Of a stretch of 64,000 bases of DNA, positions 27,280 to 35,075 are shown in pieces. The position numbers were made by a program, and so were the translations under genes. The stretch is from CAYUYV01 sp964522525 (GTDB lineage: Bacteria; Pseudomonadota; Alphaproteobacteria; JAJFIK01): assembly GCA_964522525.1 (NCBI GenBank), contig CAZFWG010000013.1:6153-70152 (forward strand), in the 5' to 3' direction. How positions within the stretch are numbered: position 1 is the stretch's first letter; each line of letters starts with the position of its first letter. The notes beneath the pieces are model-generated. The model saw nothing but the letters and a program-made list of their open reading frames with translations, was not told the origin of the DNA and did no database searches.

Positions 27280-27511
27280 GGCGCTGCTCGAGCTTTCGTA
27301 ATGAACGGGGACATGAAAAAAGGGCCCGGCTGGGGCCCTGTCCCGCATTCATCCGCCCGTGCATGGCACGCGCCAGAAATTCAGCGACGACGGTGGCCCA
27401 CTCCGCCGGGACGGCGGCGGCGAGGACGGCACGGTCGTCGGGACCGGTCATATATCGCCAAAGGGGCCATGATTTCTCATTCCAGATGATGCGTACGAAG
27501 CGCGTCGACAC
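27260..27511 (-). CDS. Possible small hypothetical protein
   Basis: An 83-codon frame runs from 27511 to 27260, overlapping the GNAT start by 20 bp. The stretch TGPDDRAVLAAAVPAEWATV and on to AEFLARAMHGRMN has the high third-position GC expected of a gene here. That signal drops sharply where a terminator-like hairpin (27316-27339) begins. Either the gene ends near the hairpin after a sequencing or genuine frameshift (an out-of-frame TGA sits about 10 bp before it), or the frame is spurious. No family is recognised. Confidence 0.3.
   Translation of the reverse strand: MSTRFVRIIWNEKSWPLWRYMTGPDDRAVLAAAVPAEWATVVAEFLARAMHGRMNAGQGPSRALFSCPRSLRKLEQRHGRDTD
27316..27339 (-). terminator. Intrinsic terminator, minus strand
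   Basis: On the minus strand agggccc (27333-27339 complement) and gggccct (27321-27327 complement) form a stem followed by six T residues. It implies a transcript arriving from higher coordinates, which the possible small gene at 27260-27511 would supply. Confidence 0.7.
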
Positions 27512-27608
27512 ACGTCACGTGCCGGGCCCAATGCCCAGCCAGACGACTATGGGTCAAACGACCATCCGGGCCAAGCCCTTTTTGCATCCGCCCTCGACGC
27601 CCTGCGGA

Positions 27609-27638
27609 TTGGCGCGCGCCGCGCAATCGTTTCATAAT
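27609..27638 (+). promoter_or_regulatory. Predicted promoter for SDR gene
   Basis: TTGGCG (27609-27614), an 18-base spacer and CATAAT (27633-27638) are followed by an aaaggagg ribosome binding site and the ATG at 27683. Confidence 0.5.
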
Positions 27639-27682
27639 CGGCTTCAACTACGTCAAAGCGACCGATCCAAAGGAGGCACGTC

Positions 27683-28603
27683 ATGGCTGGTGTATTGCAG
27701 GATAAGATCGTTCTGGTCACGGGAGCGGGCCGCGGCATCGGTCGGGAATGCGCCCTCTTTGCCGCCCGGGAAGGGGCGCGGGTCGTGGTCAATGATCTGG
27801 GCGGAGCCGTGGCCGGCGGCGATGCAGGCGATGCGGGTCCGGCGGGAGAAGTCGCCAATGAGATCCGGGCACTCGGCGGTGAGGCCGTCGCCAATTCGGA
27901 CAGTGTGTCCGACCCCCAAGGCGCCCGGCATATGGTGACCCAGGCGCTCGACACTTTCGGCGGTCTCCATGCGGTGATCAGCCCGGCCGGCATCCTGCGC
28001 GACGGCATGTTCCACAAAATGCCCGACGAGGATTGGGAAGCCGTCATCAATGTCCATCTCCATGGCAGCTACAACATGGCCAAGGCGGCCATCGCCCATT
28101 TCCGGAACCAGGAGGAAGGCAATTTCGTTCTGTTCACCTCCACATCCGGCCTGATCGGCAATATCGGTCAGGCGAACTATGCCGCCGCCAAGATGGGCAT
28201 TGTGGGCTTGAGCCGGATCCTGGCCATGGAAGGCGCGATCAAGAATGTGCGCTCCAATGTCATCGCGCCGTTTGCCTGGACCCGGATGATCGCCACCATC
28301 CCCATCAAGGACGAGGCCTCCGCCCAGCGCGTGGAGCGCATGAAGAACGCCATGCGGGCCGATCAGGTGGCCCAGACGGCCGTGGCTCTGGCCTCGGCTC
28401 AGGCCCATGATGTCAGCGGACAGATCTTTGCTGTGCGCGGCAATGAGGTGATCCTGTTCTCCCAGCCACGGCCCGTGCGCTCCATGGCCCGCAGCGAGGG
28501 CTGGACGCCGGCGACCCTCCTCTCCCACGCCTTTCCGGCCATGGCCGGCGACATGACGGATCTGGGCGCCACGACCTCGGTCTTTCCCTACGAGCCGGTG
28601 TAA
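27683..28603 (+). CDS. Short-chain dehydrogenase/reductase, MFE-2-like
   Basis: This 306-residue SDR has the NAD-binding motif VTGAGRGIGRE (12-22), NDLGG at 37-41 suggesting an NAD preference, catalytic Ser153/155 (FTSTSG), Tyr166 and Lys170 (NYAAAK), and Asn123. The layout, including AGILRDGMFHKM and the extended C-terminus, resembles the (3R)-hydroxyacyl-CoA dehydrogenase unit of multifunctional enzyme type 2. The usual NNAG structural motif reads SPAG here. A perfect aaaggagg precedes the start. The substrate is probably an acyl-CoA or steroid-like compound, but this is inferred. Confidence 0.88.
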   Translation: MAGVLQDKIVLVTGAGRGIGRECALFAAREGARVVVNDLGGAVAGGDAGDAGPAGEVANEIRALGGEAVANSDSVSDPQGARHMVTQALDTFGGLHAVISPAGILRDGMFHKMPDEDWEAVINVHLHGSYNMAKAAIAHFRNQEEGNFVLFTSTSGLIGNIGQANYAAAKMGIVGLSRILAMEGAIKNVRSNVIAPFAWTRMIATIPIKDEASAQRVERMKNAMRADQVAQTAVALASAQAHDVSGQIFAVRGNEVILFSQPRPVRSMARSEGWTPATLLSHAFPAMAGDMTDLGATTSVFPYEPV

Positions 28604-28678
28604 CGCACCGCTTGTTCACGGCAGGGAAACAGTCTTTTGCCGGAAAGGGGGATGATGCCGGCCGGCACGCGGGCCATA

Positions 28679-28726
28679 TTTGCTTCCAGGTGATGGGGGA
28701 TCGGGTGGATCCCCCGTGGAAGCAAA
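28679..28726 (+). promoter_or_regulatory. Strong leader hairpin abutting the pirin ribosome binding site
   Basis: Outer arms tttgcttcca (28679-28688) and tggaagcaaa (28717-28726) are perfectly complementary over 10 bp. Inner arms gggggatc (28695-28702) and gatccccc (28708-28715) add 8 bp around a 5-base loop, with a small asymmetric internal loop. The 3' arm ends directly at ggag, the Shine-Dalgarno of the gene starting at 28738. It may control translation initiation, act as an SDR transcription terminator without a T-tract, or be a protein-binding dyad. A 12-bp palindrome (tgccggccggca) lies just upstream at 28656-28667. Confidence 0.6.
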
Positions 28727-28737
28727 GGAGACAGGCC

Positions 28738-29439
28738 ATGATCGACATGCGTCCCTTCACGAGCCTGGGCCGGGTGGATGCGGGCTGGCTCACCGCCCGC
28801 CACCATTTCAGCTTCGGGCATTATTTCGATCCGGATCGCCTCCATTGGGGCGCGCTGCGTGTGTGGAACGACGACCGGATCGAGCCCCATACGGGCTTTG
28901 GACGCCATCCCCACCGGGACATGGAAATCATCACCTATGTGCGCAACGGCGCCATCAGCCACCGGGACAGCCTGGGTAATGCGGGCCGCACCGTGGCCGG
29001 TGACATCCAGGTGATGTCGGCGGGCAGCGGCATCGAGCATGAGGAGATGAACCACGAGGATGACGTGACGGAGTTGTTCCAGATCTGGCTCCTGCCCCGG
29101 GAAAACGGCGGCGCGCCCCGTTGGGAGACGGCCCAATTCCCCAAAAGCGAACGGGCGGGCCGTCTGATCACCCTCGCCTCCGGCCGGGAAGACCGGTCCC
29201 AGGATGTGCCCCTCATCCGTCAGGATGCGGCTCTTCTGGGCGCCACGCTCACGGCGGGCCAGTCGGTGGTTCATGCGCTCGAGCCCGGGCGTCACGCCTA
29301 TCTCGTCCCGGCGGAAGGCCGGATCACGGTCAACGGTCATGAGGCAAGGCCTCGGGACGGCATTGCCGTGCGGGATGAAGACCGGATCGAGATCCGGGCG
29401 ACGACCGACAGCGAGATCGTCCTTGTGGATACGATCTAG
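28738..29439 (+). CDS. Pirin family protein
   Basis: This 233-residue bicupin has the pirin metal site His57, His59, His101 and Glu103 (RHPHRDMEI and GSGIEHEEMN), at almost the same numbering as human pirin. Bacterial pirins are reported as quercetin dioxygenase-like enzymes or redox modulators. The start at 28738 has ggag upstream, at the foot of a strong hairpin. It lies between an SDR gene and a glutathionyl-hydroquinone reductase, which is consistent with quinone or flavonoid-type oxidative chemistry. Confidence 0.94.
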   Translation: MIDMRPFTSLGRVDAGWLTARHHFSFGHYFDPDRLHWGALRVWNDDRIEPHTGFGRHPHRDMEIITYVRNGAISHRDSLGNAGRTVAGDIQVMSAGSGIEHEEMNHEDDVTELFQIWLLPRENGGAPRWETAQFPKSERAGRLITLASGREDRSQDVPLIRQDAALLGATLTAGQSVVHALEPGRHAYLVPAEGRITVNGHEARPRDGIAVRDEDRIEIRATTDSEIVLVDTI

Positions 29440-29458
29440 ACACTGCTGAACCTTCAGC

Positions 29459-29490
29459 GGCGGGGTGGACAGGTGTCCCCCCGCCCTCCT
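29459..29490 (+). terminator. Probable terminator after pirin gene
   Basis: Arms 29459-29470 (ggcggggtggac) and 29475-29485 (gtccccccgcc) form a long GC-rich stem with a short loop, 20 bp after the pirin stop, followed by ctcctttc. The T-tract is modest. Confidence 0.6.
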
Positions 29491-29516
29491 TTCACACGGC
29501 CAATCGGGAGAACATC

Positions 29517-30506
29517 ATGGGACTGCTTGTTGACGGAAAATGGGTTGATCAGTGGTATGATACCAAATCCACCGGCGGGCGTTTCGTGCGCCAGGACTCC
29601 GCTTTCCGGAACTGGCTGACTGCGGACGGCTCTCCCGGACCCACAGGCGCGGGGGGCTTCAAGGCGGAAGCGGACCGGTATCATCTCTATGTGAGTTACG
29701 CCTGCCCCTGGGCCCATCGAACCATGATCTTCCGCAAGCTGAAAGGGCTTGAGGACATGATCGGGCTGACGCCGGTCGATGCCTTCATGGGTGAAGAAGG
29801 CTGGACGCTGGGCCGGGAAGACGGATCGCCCAGCGACACGCTCAACGGCGCCACCCGTCTCTATGAAGTCTACCAGCGTGCCGATGCCCATTATACCGGG
29901 CGGGTCACGGTTCCCGTCCTTTGGGACAAGGAGAAGGCGACGATCGTCAGCAATGAATCGGCGGAAATCATTCGCATGTTGAACAGTGCCTTCAACGGTC
30001 TCCTGCCGGAAGACAAGGCCGCGATCGATTTCGCCCCTTCCCTGTATCTGCGTGAAATCGACGAGATCAATGCCCTTGTCTATGACCGGATCAACAACGG
30101 GGTCTACAAGTCCGGTTTCGCGACAACACAGGGGGCCTATGAAGAAGCGGTGACGGCCCTATTCGACGCCTTGGATCAGATCGAGGAGCGCCTGTCACGC
30201 CAGCGCTACCTGGTCGGCCCGGCACTGACGGAAGCGGACTGGCGGCTGTTCACCACCCTTGTCCGTTTCGATCCGGTCTATGTGGGTCACTTCAAGTGCA
30301 ACATCCGTCGAATTGCGGATTATCCTCAGCTATCGAATTATCTGCGGGATCTCTATCAGATGCCGGGCATCGCGGAGACCGTCCGCTTCGACCAGATCAA
30401 GCGCCATTACTATGAGAGCCACAAGACCATCAATCCGACAGGCGTCGTACCTATCGGCCCGGCCCAGGACCTGACTGCCCCCCATGACCGGGACCGGTTT
30501 TCCTAA
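29517..30506 (+). CDS. Glutathionyl-hydroquinone reductase (Xi-class GST)
   Basis: This 329-residue enzyme of the YqjG/PcpF family reduces glutathionyl-hydroquinones to hydroquinones. The catalytic Cys63 is in the diagnostic SYACPWAHR motif. The thioredoxin-like N-domain contains VPVLWDKEKATIVSNESAEI, and the all-helical C-domain includes YLVGPALTEADWRLFTTLVR. It is cytoplasmic. It follows pirin, separated by a terminator-like hairpin, so it may have its own promoter. Confidence 0.95.
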   Translation: MGLLVDGKWVDQWYDTKSTGGRFVRQDSAFRNWLTADGSPGPTGAGGFKAEADRYHLYVSYACPWAHRTMIFRKLKGLEDMIGLTPVDAFMGEEGWTLGREDGSPSDTLNGATRLYEVYQRADAHYTGRVTVPVLWDKEKATIVSNESAEIIRMLNSAFNGLLPEDKAAIDFAPSLYLREIDEINALVYDRINNGVYKSGFATTQGAYEEAVTALFDALDQIEERLSRQRYLVGPALTEADWRLFTTLVRFDPVYVGHFKCNIRRIADYPQLSNYLRDLYQMPGIAETVRFDQIKRHYYESHKTINPTGVVPIGPAQDLTAPHDRDRFS

Positions 30507-30597
30507 AGTGCATTCAGGCGTGGGGCAGAGCCGAACGGGCACCGCTTTTCCGCCCTGCATGCGCTTAAAGCCATACGCTCAAACCGACGTGACAAGA

Positions 30598-30630
30598 GCA
30601 TCTTCATGAACAGGCGTGTGTTGAAGATGC
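30598..30630. terminator. Inverted repeat between convergent genes
   Basis: Arms gcatcttca (30598-30606) and tgaagatgc (30622-30630) form a perfect 9-bp stem with a 15-base loop, exactly between the ends of the GST gene and the DUF4386 gene. There is no T-tract, so bidirectional termination is only likely by position. Confidence 0.4.
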
Positions 30631-30631
30631 C

Positions 30632-31360
30632 CTAGCGTCCTGTCTCCTGGGGTCTTGTGGGGGTCGCGTCGGTCAGCCACCAACCGGCGATCAGCATCCA
30701 GAGCATAAAGACGAGTTCGCCCAGGGCAAACAGCATCAGCCAGCCCAGCGACAGTTCAGGCACCAGATACTGCGCACCATGAAGGAGCACATAGGAGGCG
30801 CCGGCCAGAATGACGGCCGCGCCGGTCCATCTGGGGACGTGGGGCGCCCGCCAAATGGTCACGCCCAGGACCAATAAGTGAACGCCGAAAAACAGGAGCG
30901 CGACAGCGGTTATCGTCCCTGCGCCGGACAATTGAAAAAGTACCTGCGCATGCAACACCGCAGCGTCCACTTGCCCGTTGAAATCGGACGATGTGGCAAG
31001 ATCATAGGCCTGGAAGTATGACATCAGGCCCATAAAGGCCAAACCGGTATAGACAAGCCGCATCCACGCCGTGAGCAATGACAGCGCCGGCTGTCCGGGT
31101 CGCAACAGCCAATACAACGCCCACGCGACCACCACGTCCATGACATAGGTGACAAACAAGAGGAATGTGCCCACGAGATAGGGCATCCCGTTGGTTCGCA
31201 AGCGTTCGACCGTCGCAGCGCCGTCACCGTCGACAATACCCTGGGGCAAGAACTGGAAAAAGGCGAGCGGCGCACACAGGGCCATCACCAACAGGCCAAG
31301 CCCCGCCGTCAATGCGGCCCTGCGAAGGGATAGCCCGCTGCCCATGCTTTCGCTTGCCAT
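30632..31360 (-). CDS. DUF4386-like integral membrane protein
   Basis: This 242-residue protein has about six membrane helices, beginning with LTAGLGLLVMALCAPLAFFQ. The organisation and the FLPQGIVDGDG loop resemble DUF4386 proteins; I am fairly but not fully sure of the family. I start at ATG 31360 (MASESMG). The longer frame to 31534 overlaps the divergent amidase gene and looks non-coding. Function unknown. Confidence 0.75.
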   Translation of the reverse strand: MASESMGSGLSLRRAALTAGLGLLVMALCAPLAFFQFLPQGIVDGDGAATVERLRTNGMPYLVGTFLLFVTYVMDVVVAWALYWLLRPGQPALSLLTAWMRLVYTGLAFMGLMSYFQAYDLATSSDFNGQVDAAVLHAQVLFQLSGAGTITAVALLFFGVHLLVLGVTIWRAPHVPRWTGAAVILAGASYVLLHGAQYLVPELSLGWLMLFALGELVFMLWMLIAGWWLTDATPTRPQETGR

Positions 31361-31526
31361 CAACGCCGTCTCCAATTGCCCTGGTACCAACGAATTCCAT
31401 TGTGGAACGGAGACTCTACCCTCTCCTCGTCCCGCTTGACAAAGCATGGAGTGCGTCTTCCCATTGGAAAAAAAGAAGGGGCATTTGATAGGAGTGACCC
31501 CTTGATAACCACGGGGAGGATCGGGC

Positions 31527-32954
31527 ATGGCCATATTCGAGGACTATGATCGGTATGACGCAACGGGTCTTGCCGAACTCGTTCGCTCAGGTCACATAAC
31601 GCCGACGGACCTTCTTGAAACGGCCATTGCGCGAATGGAACGGGTGGACAGCACCGTCAATGCCGTCGTGCTCCACCATCAGGACGAAGCGCGCTCGGCC
31701 ATCGCGAATGGTCTGCCCCAAGGGCCATTCACCGGCGTGCCCTTTCTGCTCAAAAATCTGGGCGTCGATCTCGCCGGCACCATTACGGATGGTGGCTGCA
31801 GGTTTTTCGCCGATGCCCTCGCCTCCCAGGACTCGACCCTCACGGCCCGCTACAAAGAGGCGGGCTTCGTTATTTTCGGCAAGACGAATTCCCCGGAATT
31901 CGGTCTAACCGTATCGACGGAGCCCCGCCTCCACGGTGCCACCCGGAACCCATGGGACCTCTCCCGTTCCGCCGGCGGATCGAGTGGCGGCGCGGCGGCG
32001 GCCGTCGCGGCCGGCATCGTGCCCGTTGCCCATGCCAGCGACGGGGGCGGATCAATCCGCATTCCCGCCGCGGCCTGTGGCCTGTTCGGGATCAAGCCGA
32101 CCCGTGGCCGGGTCCCTTTCGGACCCGACAAGGGCGAAGGCTGGAACGGCATGTCCCACATGCATGTGGTCAGCCGATCGGTTCGGGACAGTGCGGCCAT
32201 CCTTGATGCCACCGCCGGGCCTGAGCCCGGAGACCCTTACGCGGCACCGCCGGGCGGCCCGTTTCTGGCGAGCGTCGCGCGCGATCCCGTCGGTCTACGG
32301 ATCGCCCTTGTGCTCGACGAACCGGACGGCGTGACCCTTGCCCCGGAAGTCCGGGTCGCGATGGAGAGCAGTGCCGCCCTTCTCGAGCAATTGGGCCACC
32401 ATGTCGAGCCTGCCGCGCTGCCCCTCGACTATGGAAGCTTTCGCCAGGCCCAGGCCGGGCTCATCTTCCCCAATGTCGCGGAGACCGTGGCCGAACGGGC
32501 GGCAACCCTCGGCCGTGATCCGGAGCCGGATGATCTGGAGCGCCTGACCCATTCCATGGTGGCGAGCGGCAAGGCCATGAGCGCCGCCGATTACGCGGCC
32601 GCCGCGGTCTATATGCGCCGGCTGGGCCGGGCCATGGCTGCGGTTCATCAGACCTATGACATCATCCTTCAGCCCACGACGGCGACACTGCCGCCGCCCT
32701 TGGGACGCCTGACCCTCATGCGCGAGGATGCGGACACCTATATCCAGGAGCTCTTCGCCTACACGCCCTTCCTGGCGCCCTACAACATGACAGGCGCCCC
32801 GTCCATGTCCGTGCCCCTCCATTGGACGCGCCAGGGCCTGCCCGTGGGCATCATGATGAGTGCGGATTTTGGCGCCGATGATCTGCTGTTCGCCCTGGCC
32901 GGGCAGTTGGAACGCGCCGCGCCCTGGTTCGATCGGCGCCCGCCCCTTTCCTGA
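31527..32954 (+). CDS. Amidase signature family enzyme
   Basis: This 475-residue hydrolase has the Ser-cisSer-Lys triad of the amidase signature family: Lys76 (VPFLLKNLG), Ser152 (AGGSSGGAAAA) and nucleophile Ser176 (SDGGGSIRIPAA). The spacing of 76 and 24 residues matches the family. It lacks a signal peptide. GatC and GatB are not nearby, so it is a catabolic amidase rather than GatA. Substrate not inferable. A ggggagga ribosome binding site precedes the ATG. Confidence 0.93.
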   Translation: MAIFEDYDRYDATGLAELVRSGHITPTDLLETAIARMERVDSTVNAVVLHHQDEARSAIANGLPQGPFTGVPFLLKNLGVDLAGTITDGGCRFFADALASQDSTLTARYKEAGFVIFGKTNSPEFGLTVSTEPRLHGATRNPWDLSRSAGGSSGGAAAAVAAGIVPVAHASDGGGSIRIPAAACGLFGIKPTRGRVPFGPDKGEGWNGMSHMHVVSRSVRDSAAILDATAGPEPGDPYAAPPGGPFLASVARDPVGLRIALVLDEPDGVTLAPEVRVAMESSAALLEQLGHHVEPAALPLDYGSFRQAQAGLIFPNVAETVAERAATLGRDPEPDDLERLTHSMVASGKAMSAADYAAAAVYMRRLGRAMAAVHQTYDIILQPTTATLPPPLGRLTLMREDADTYIQELFAYTPFLAPYNMTGAPSMSVPLHWTRQGLPVGIMMSADFGADDLLFALAGQLERAAPWFDRRPPLS

Positions 32955-32985
32955 AGCGCGCGCTCTACCCGCCAAAAGACGGGCC

Positions 32986-33471
32986 CTAAGCCGCTTCGGG
33001 CGTCTCACCTGTCCAGGACAGGCTCTTGGGCACGCGCCCCGCGAGTTCATCGAGGCGGCGGCGCACGCCGGCCCCCAGATCAGGGGGCAGATCATCAAGA
33101 TCGAAGAAGCGCGTCTCCGCGATCTCGAAGGAGGAACGCTCGACCCGGTGCCAATGCCGGGCCAGATAGATCACGACATGATCTGTATAGCGAGGATTGA
33201 GATAGGTATAGGCTCCCCAGAGTTCCAAAGGTCCGTCCACGACGACCCCTGTCTCCTCCCAGGCTTCCCGCTTGGCCCCGTCCTCGACGCACTCGCCCCA
33301 TTTCACGCCCCCGCCCGGCAGGTGCCAGCCCTTGCGATAGGTCTGACGCACGAGCAGCACGCCCCCGGCCTGATCCACAATGAGACACGCGGCACCGATC
33401 CGGGGCGGCTTGAAGAGGGTCAGAAACGGCAAGGACGCGATTTCCCAGACGGCATAAATCACGCGCAGCAT
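32986..33471 (-). CDS. Nudix hydrolase with N-terminal hydrophobic segment
   Basis: This 161-residue Nudix protein shows the box GGGVKWGECVEDGAKREAWE followed by ETG. I start at ATG 33471; the first 20 residues (RVIYAVWEIASLPFLTLF) are hydrophobic and could be a membrane-associating helix. The core then begins with PRIGAACLIVDQAGGVLLVR. Substrate unknown. It is convergent with the amidase, 31 bp apart. Confidence 0.88.
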   Translation of the reverse strand: MLRVIYAVWEIASLPFLTLFKPPRIGAACLIVDQAGGVLLVRQTYRKGWHLPGGGVKWGECVEDGAKREAWEETGVVVDGPLELWGAYTYLNPRYTDHVVIYLARHWHRVERSSFEIAETRFFDLDDLPPDLGAGVRRRLDELAGRVPKSLSWTGETPEAA

Positions 33472-33688
33472 GAAAGCTCCCGGTTCGGCTCCGCGGGCGC
33501 CGATGGCCCTTGGAACACAACATCTAAAGTCTTGATTCCAAAACAGAATGCAATTGAAGGACCCAGGCGTTTTCGTCAATCGCGCCCCAACAGCCCCTGC
33601 TTTAACGAAGTATCAGTCATGATCGCCCAGAATCAAACTCATAGGGGTGCGCATGATTACTTTGCGCATATTAACGGATTAGGGGTTC

Positions 33689-34315
33689 ATGGCTAAATCC
33701 GCGTCTCGTCCGTCTGCAACTACCCGTCGTTCCACTGGTCAGGCCAGCCTGGCCGCCCGCCTGTTGCGCGGGGTTCAAGTGTCGGCGGGATTATCCTCTC
33801 CCAAACCGCATGGCCGGCTCAAGGCCCTTCACCAGGTCACCGGCCTGTCGCGCACGGGCGAGATGGTGACAAGCCTCCAGTTCCTTCGGGTGGCCGTGGA
33901 GACCATGGCGGAGATCTGCGGGAATGCGGATCGCCACTGCGAAAACGCCATCCACAGCGCTGACAATGAGGAGCGTGACCTCCACCAGCGCAGGCTTGAG
34001 GAACGGGTGCGGGATCTGATCGCGGCGGGCGCGAAGGCGACCCTGCCCGGCTATCCGCCCCTGACGCGCGGGGCATGGATGGTCACGGTGCCCCTGCCGG
34101 ACATGGATCCCGTCACGGCCCGCATTCCGGGCATCCGGGCCGTGGGTCCGTTGGGCGCCTTGCTCGAGGACGCGGGCTTGAGCGGCCGGCAGCGATTGGA
34201 TCAGATCCAAAAGGGTCTGTCCGAGACCCGGGTTCAGATCCGCGACTCTCGGATCTCCGTTCTGGGCCTGTTGGAAACCATTTCCGGGACCCTGGGCGAG
34301 GACATCGCGGCCTGA
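33689..34315 (+). CDS. Hypothetical protein
   Basis: This 208-residue soluble protein has a basic, Ser/Thr-rich N-terminus (KSASRPSATTRRSTGQASL), then a helical centre with a histidine- and cysteine-containing stretch (VETMAEICGNADRHCENAIH). The C-terminal half is helical and contains GRQRLDQIQKGLSETRVQIR. I do not recognise a family. It has a separate upstream region and no obvious operon partner. Confidence 0.7.
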   Translation: MAKSASRPSATTRRSTGQASLAARLLRGVQVSAGLSSPKPHGRLKALHQVTGLSRTGEMVTSLQFLRVAVETMAEICGNADRHCENAIHSADNEERDLHQRRLEERVRDLIAAGAKATLPGYPPLTRGAWMVTVPLPDMDPVTARIPGIRAVGPLGALLEDAGLSGRQRLDQIQKGLSETRVQIRDSRISVLGLLETISGTLGEDIAA

Positions 34316-34359
34316 AATGACCTCTGCCTCGTGGGTACGAGATGGCACGGGCCGCCCGC

Positions 34360-35058
34360 TCATCCGCTTAAAGGCGCTCTGTGCACGACCTTAAAGGGGG
34401 CCTCCCGGCCCGGCTGATGGAAGAGGCAGAGCGCATCCACCGCCAGGGGCTGCGTGCTCAGGACCGAGGCAATCGGCTCGAGGATCTCGAGAATATAGGC
34501 GATTTCCTCCGGGTCCGTCAGACGCTCGCTCAAGGTCATGTGGAAGAAGAATTCCTTGAACACATAAGGATATCCCCACTCATCGAGATAGGCGCGTTGC
34601 CGCTCACTCAGGCGATCGGGCCGGCGACGCTCCCGGTCCTCCGGCGTCAGCGCCGCGCGAAAGGGATCAAAGTCCCGGACGCAGGCTGCGGCAAAGGCCT
34701 CCATGGCGGCGCTGGGTTCGCTCAGGACCAAGGTCGTGTAGCCGAAATGGGAGGTGAGTTCCAAGGGCGGGGCTTCGAAAGCCGGTGTCTTTGCCGCAAA
34801 GGCCTCCAGGGCCTCGATCAGCGCTTCTCGGGATTGGTCCGGCGCCAATTCGAAGGGGGCCTTGATGGTCGCGTGGAAGCCGTACCGACGCGGACTTGCG
34901 GTGATGTCATCGAGCCGGTCGGGATCGATCAGCATGCCCCCGTCATCGTCGCGGGGAATGGACGTATCGGTGAAAGCGTCCCGCCCCAGCCAACTGGCGC
35001 CAAAGCCCGCCAGATCCGTTTCCGGATGGGGCGCGAAATAAAGCGCATAGCGTTCCAT
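34360..35058 (-). CDS. DUF1045 phosphonate-locus protein (2H phosphoesterase-like)
   Basis: This 232-residue protein belongs to DUF1045, the small 2H-phosphoesterase-like family found in C-P lyase loci. The two His-x-Thr motifs are visible as GFHATIKAPFEL (near residue 66) and FFHMTLSERL (near 172). It follows phnM by 17 bp on the same strand. It may process a cyclic phosphate intermediate like PhnP or act on phosphoribosyl intermediates. The biochemical role is not established to my knowledge. Confidence 0.88.
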   Translation of the reverse strand: MERYALYFAPHPETDLAGFGASWLGRDAFTDTSIPRDDDGGMLIDPDRLDDITASPRRYGFHATIKAPFELAPDQSREALIEALEAFAAKTPAFEAPPLELTSHFGYTTLVLSEPSAAMEAFAAACVRDFDPFRAALTPEDRERRRPDRLSERQRAYLDEWGYPYVFKEFFFHMTLSERLTDPEEIAYILEILEPIASVLSTQPLAVDALCLFHQPGREAPFKVVHRAPLSG

Positions 35059-35075
35059 GGTCGATGGCCCTCCGT

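Noticed and set aside
25119..27314. 731-codon minus-strand frame opposite the S9 peptidase
   Set aside because: Antisense shadow that also runs through the N gap; the peptidase on the plus strand has the catalytic triad and signal peptide.
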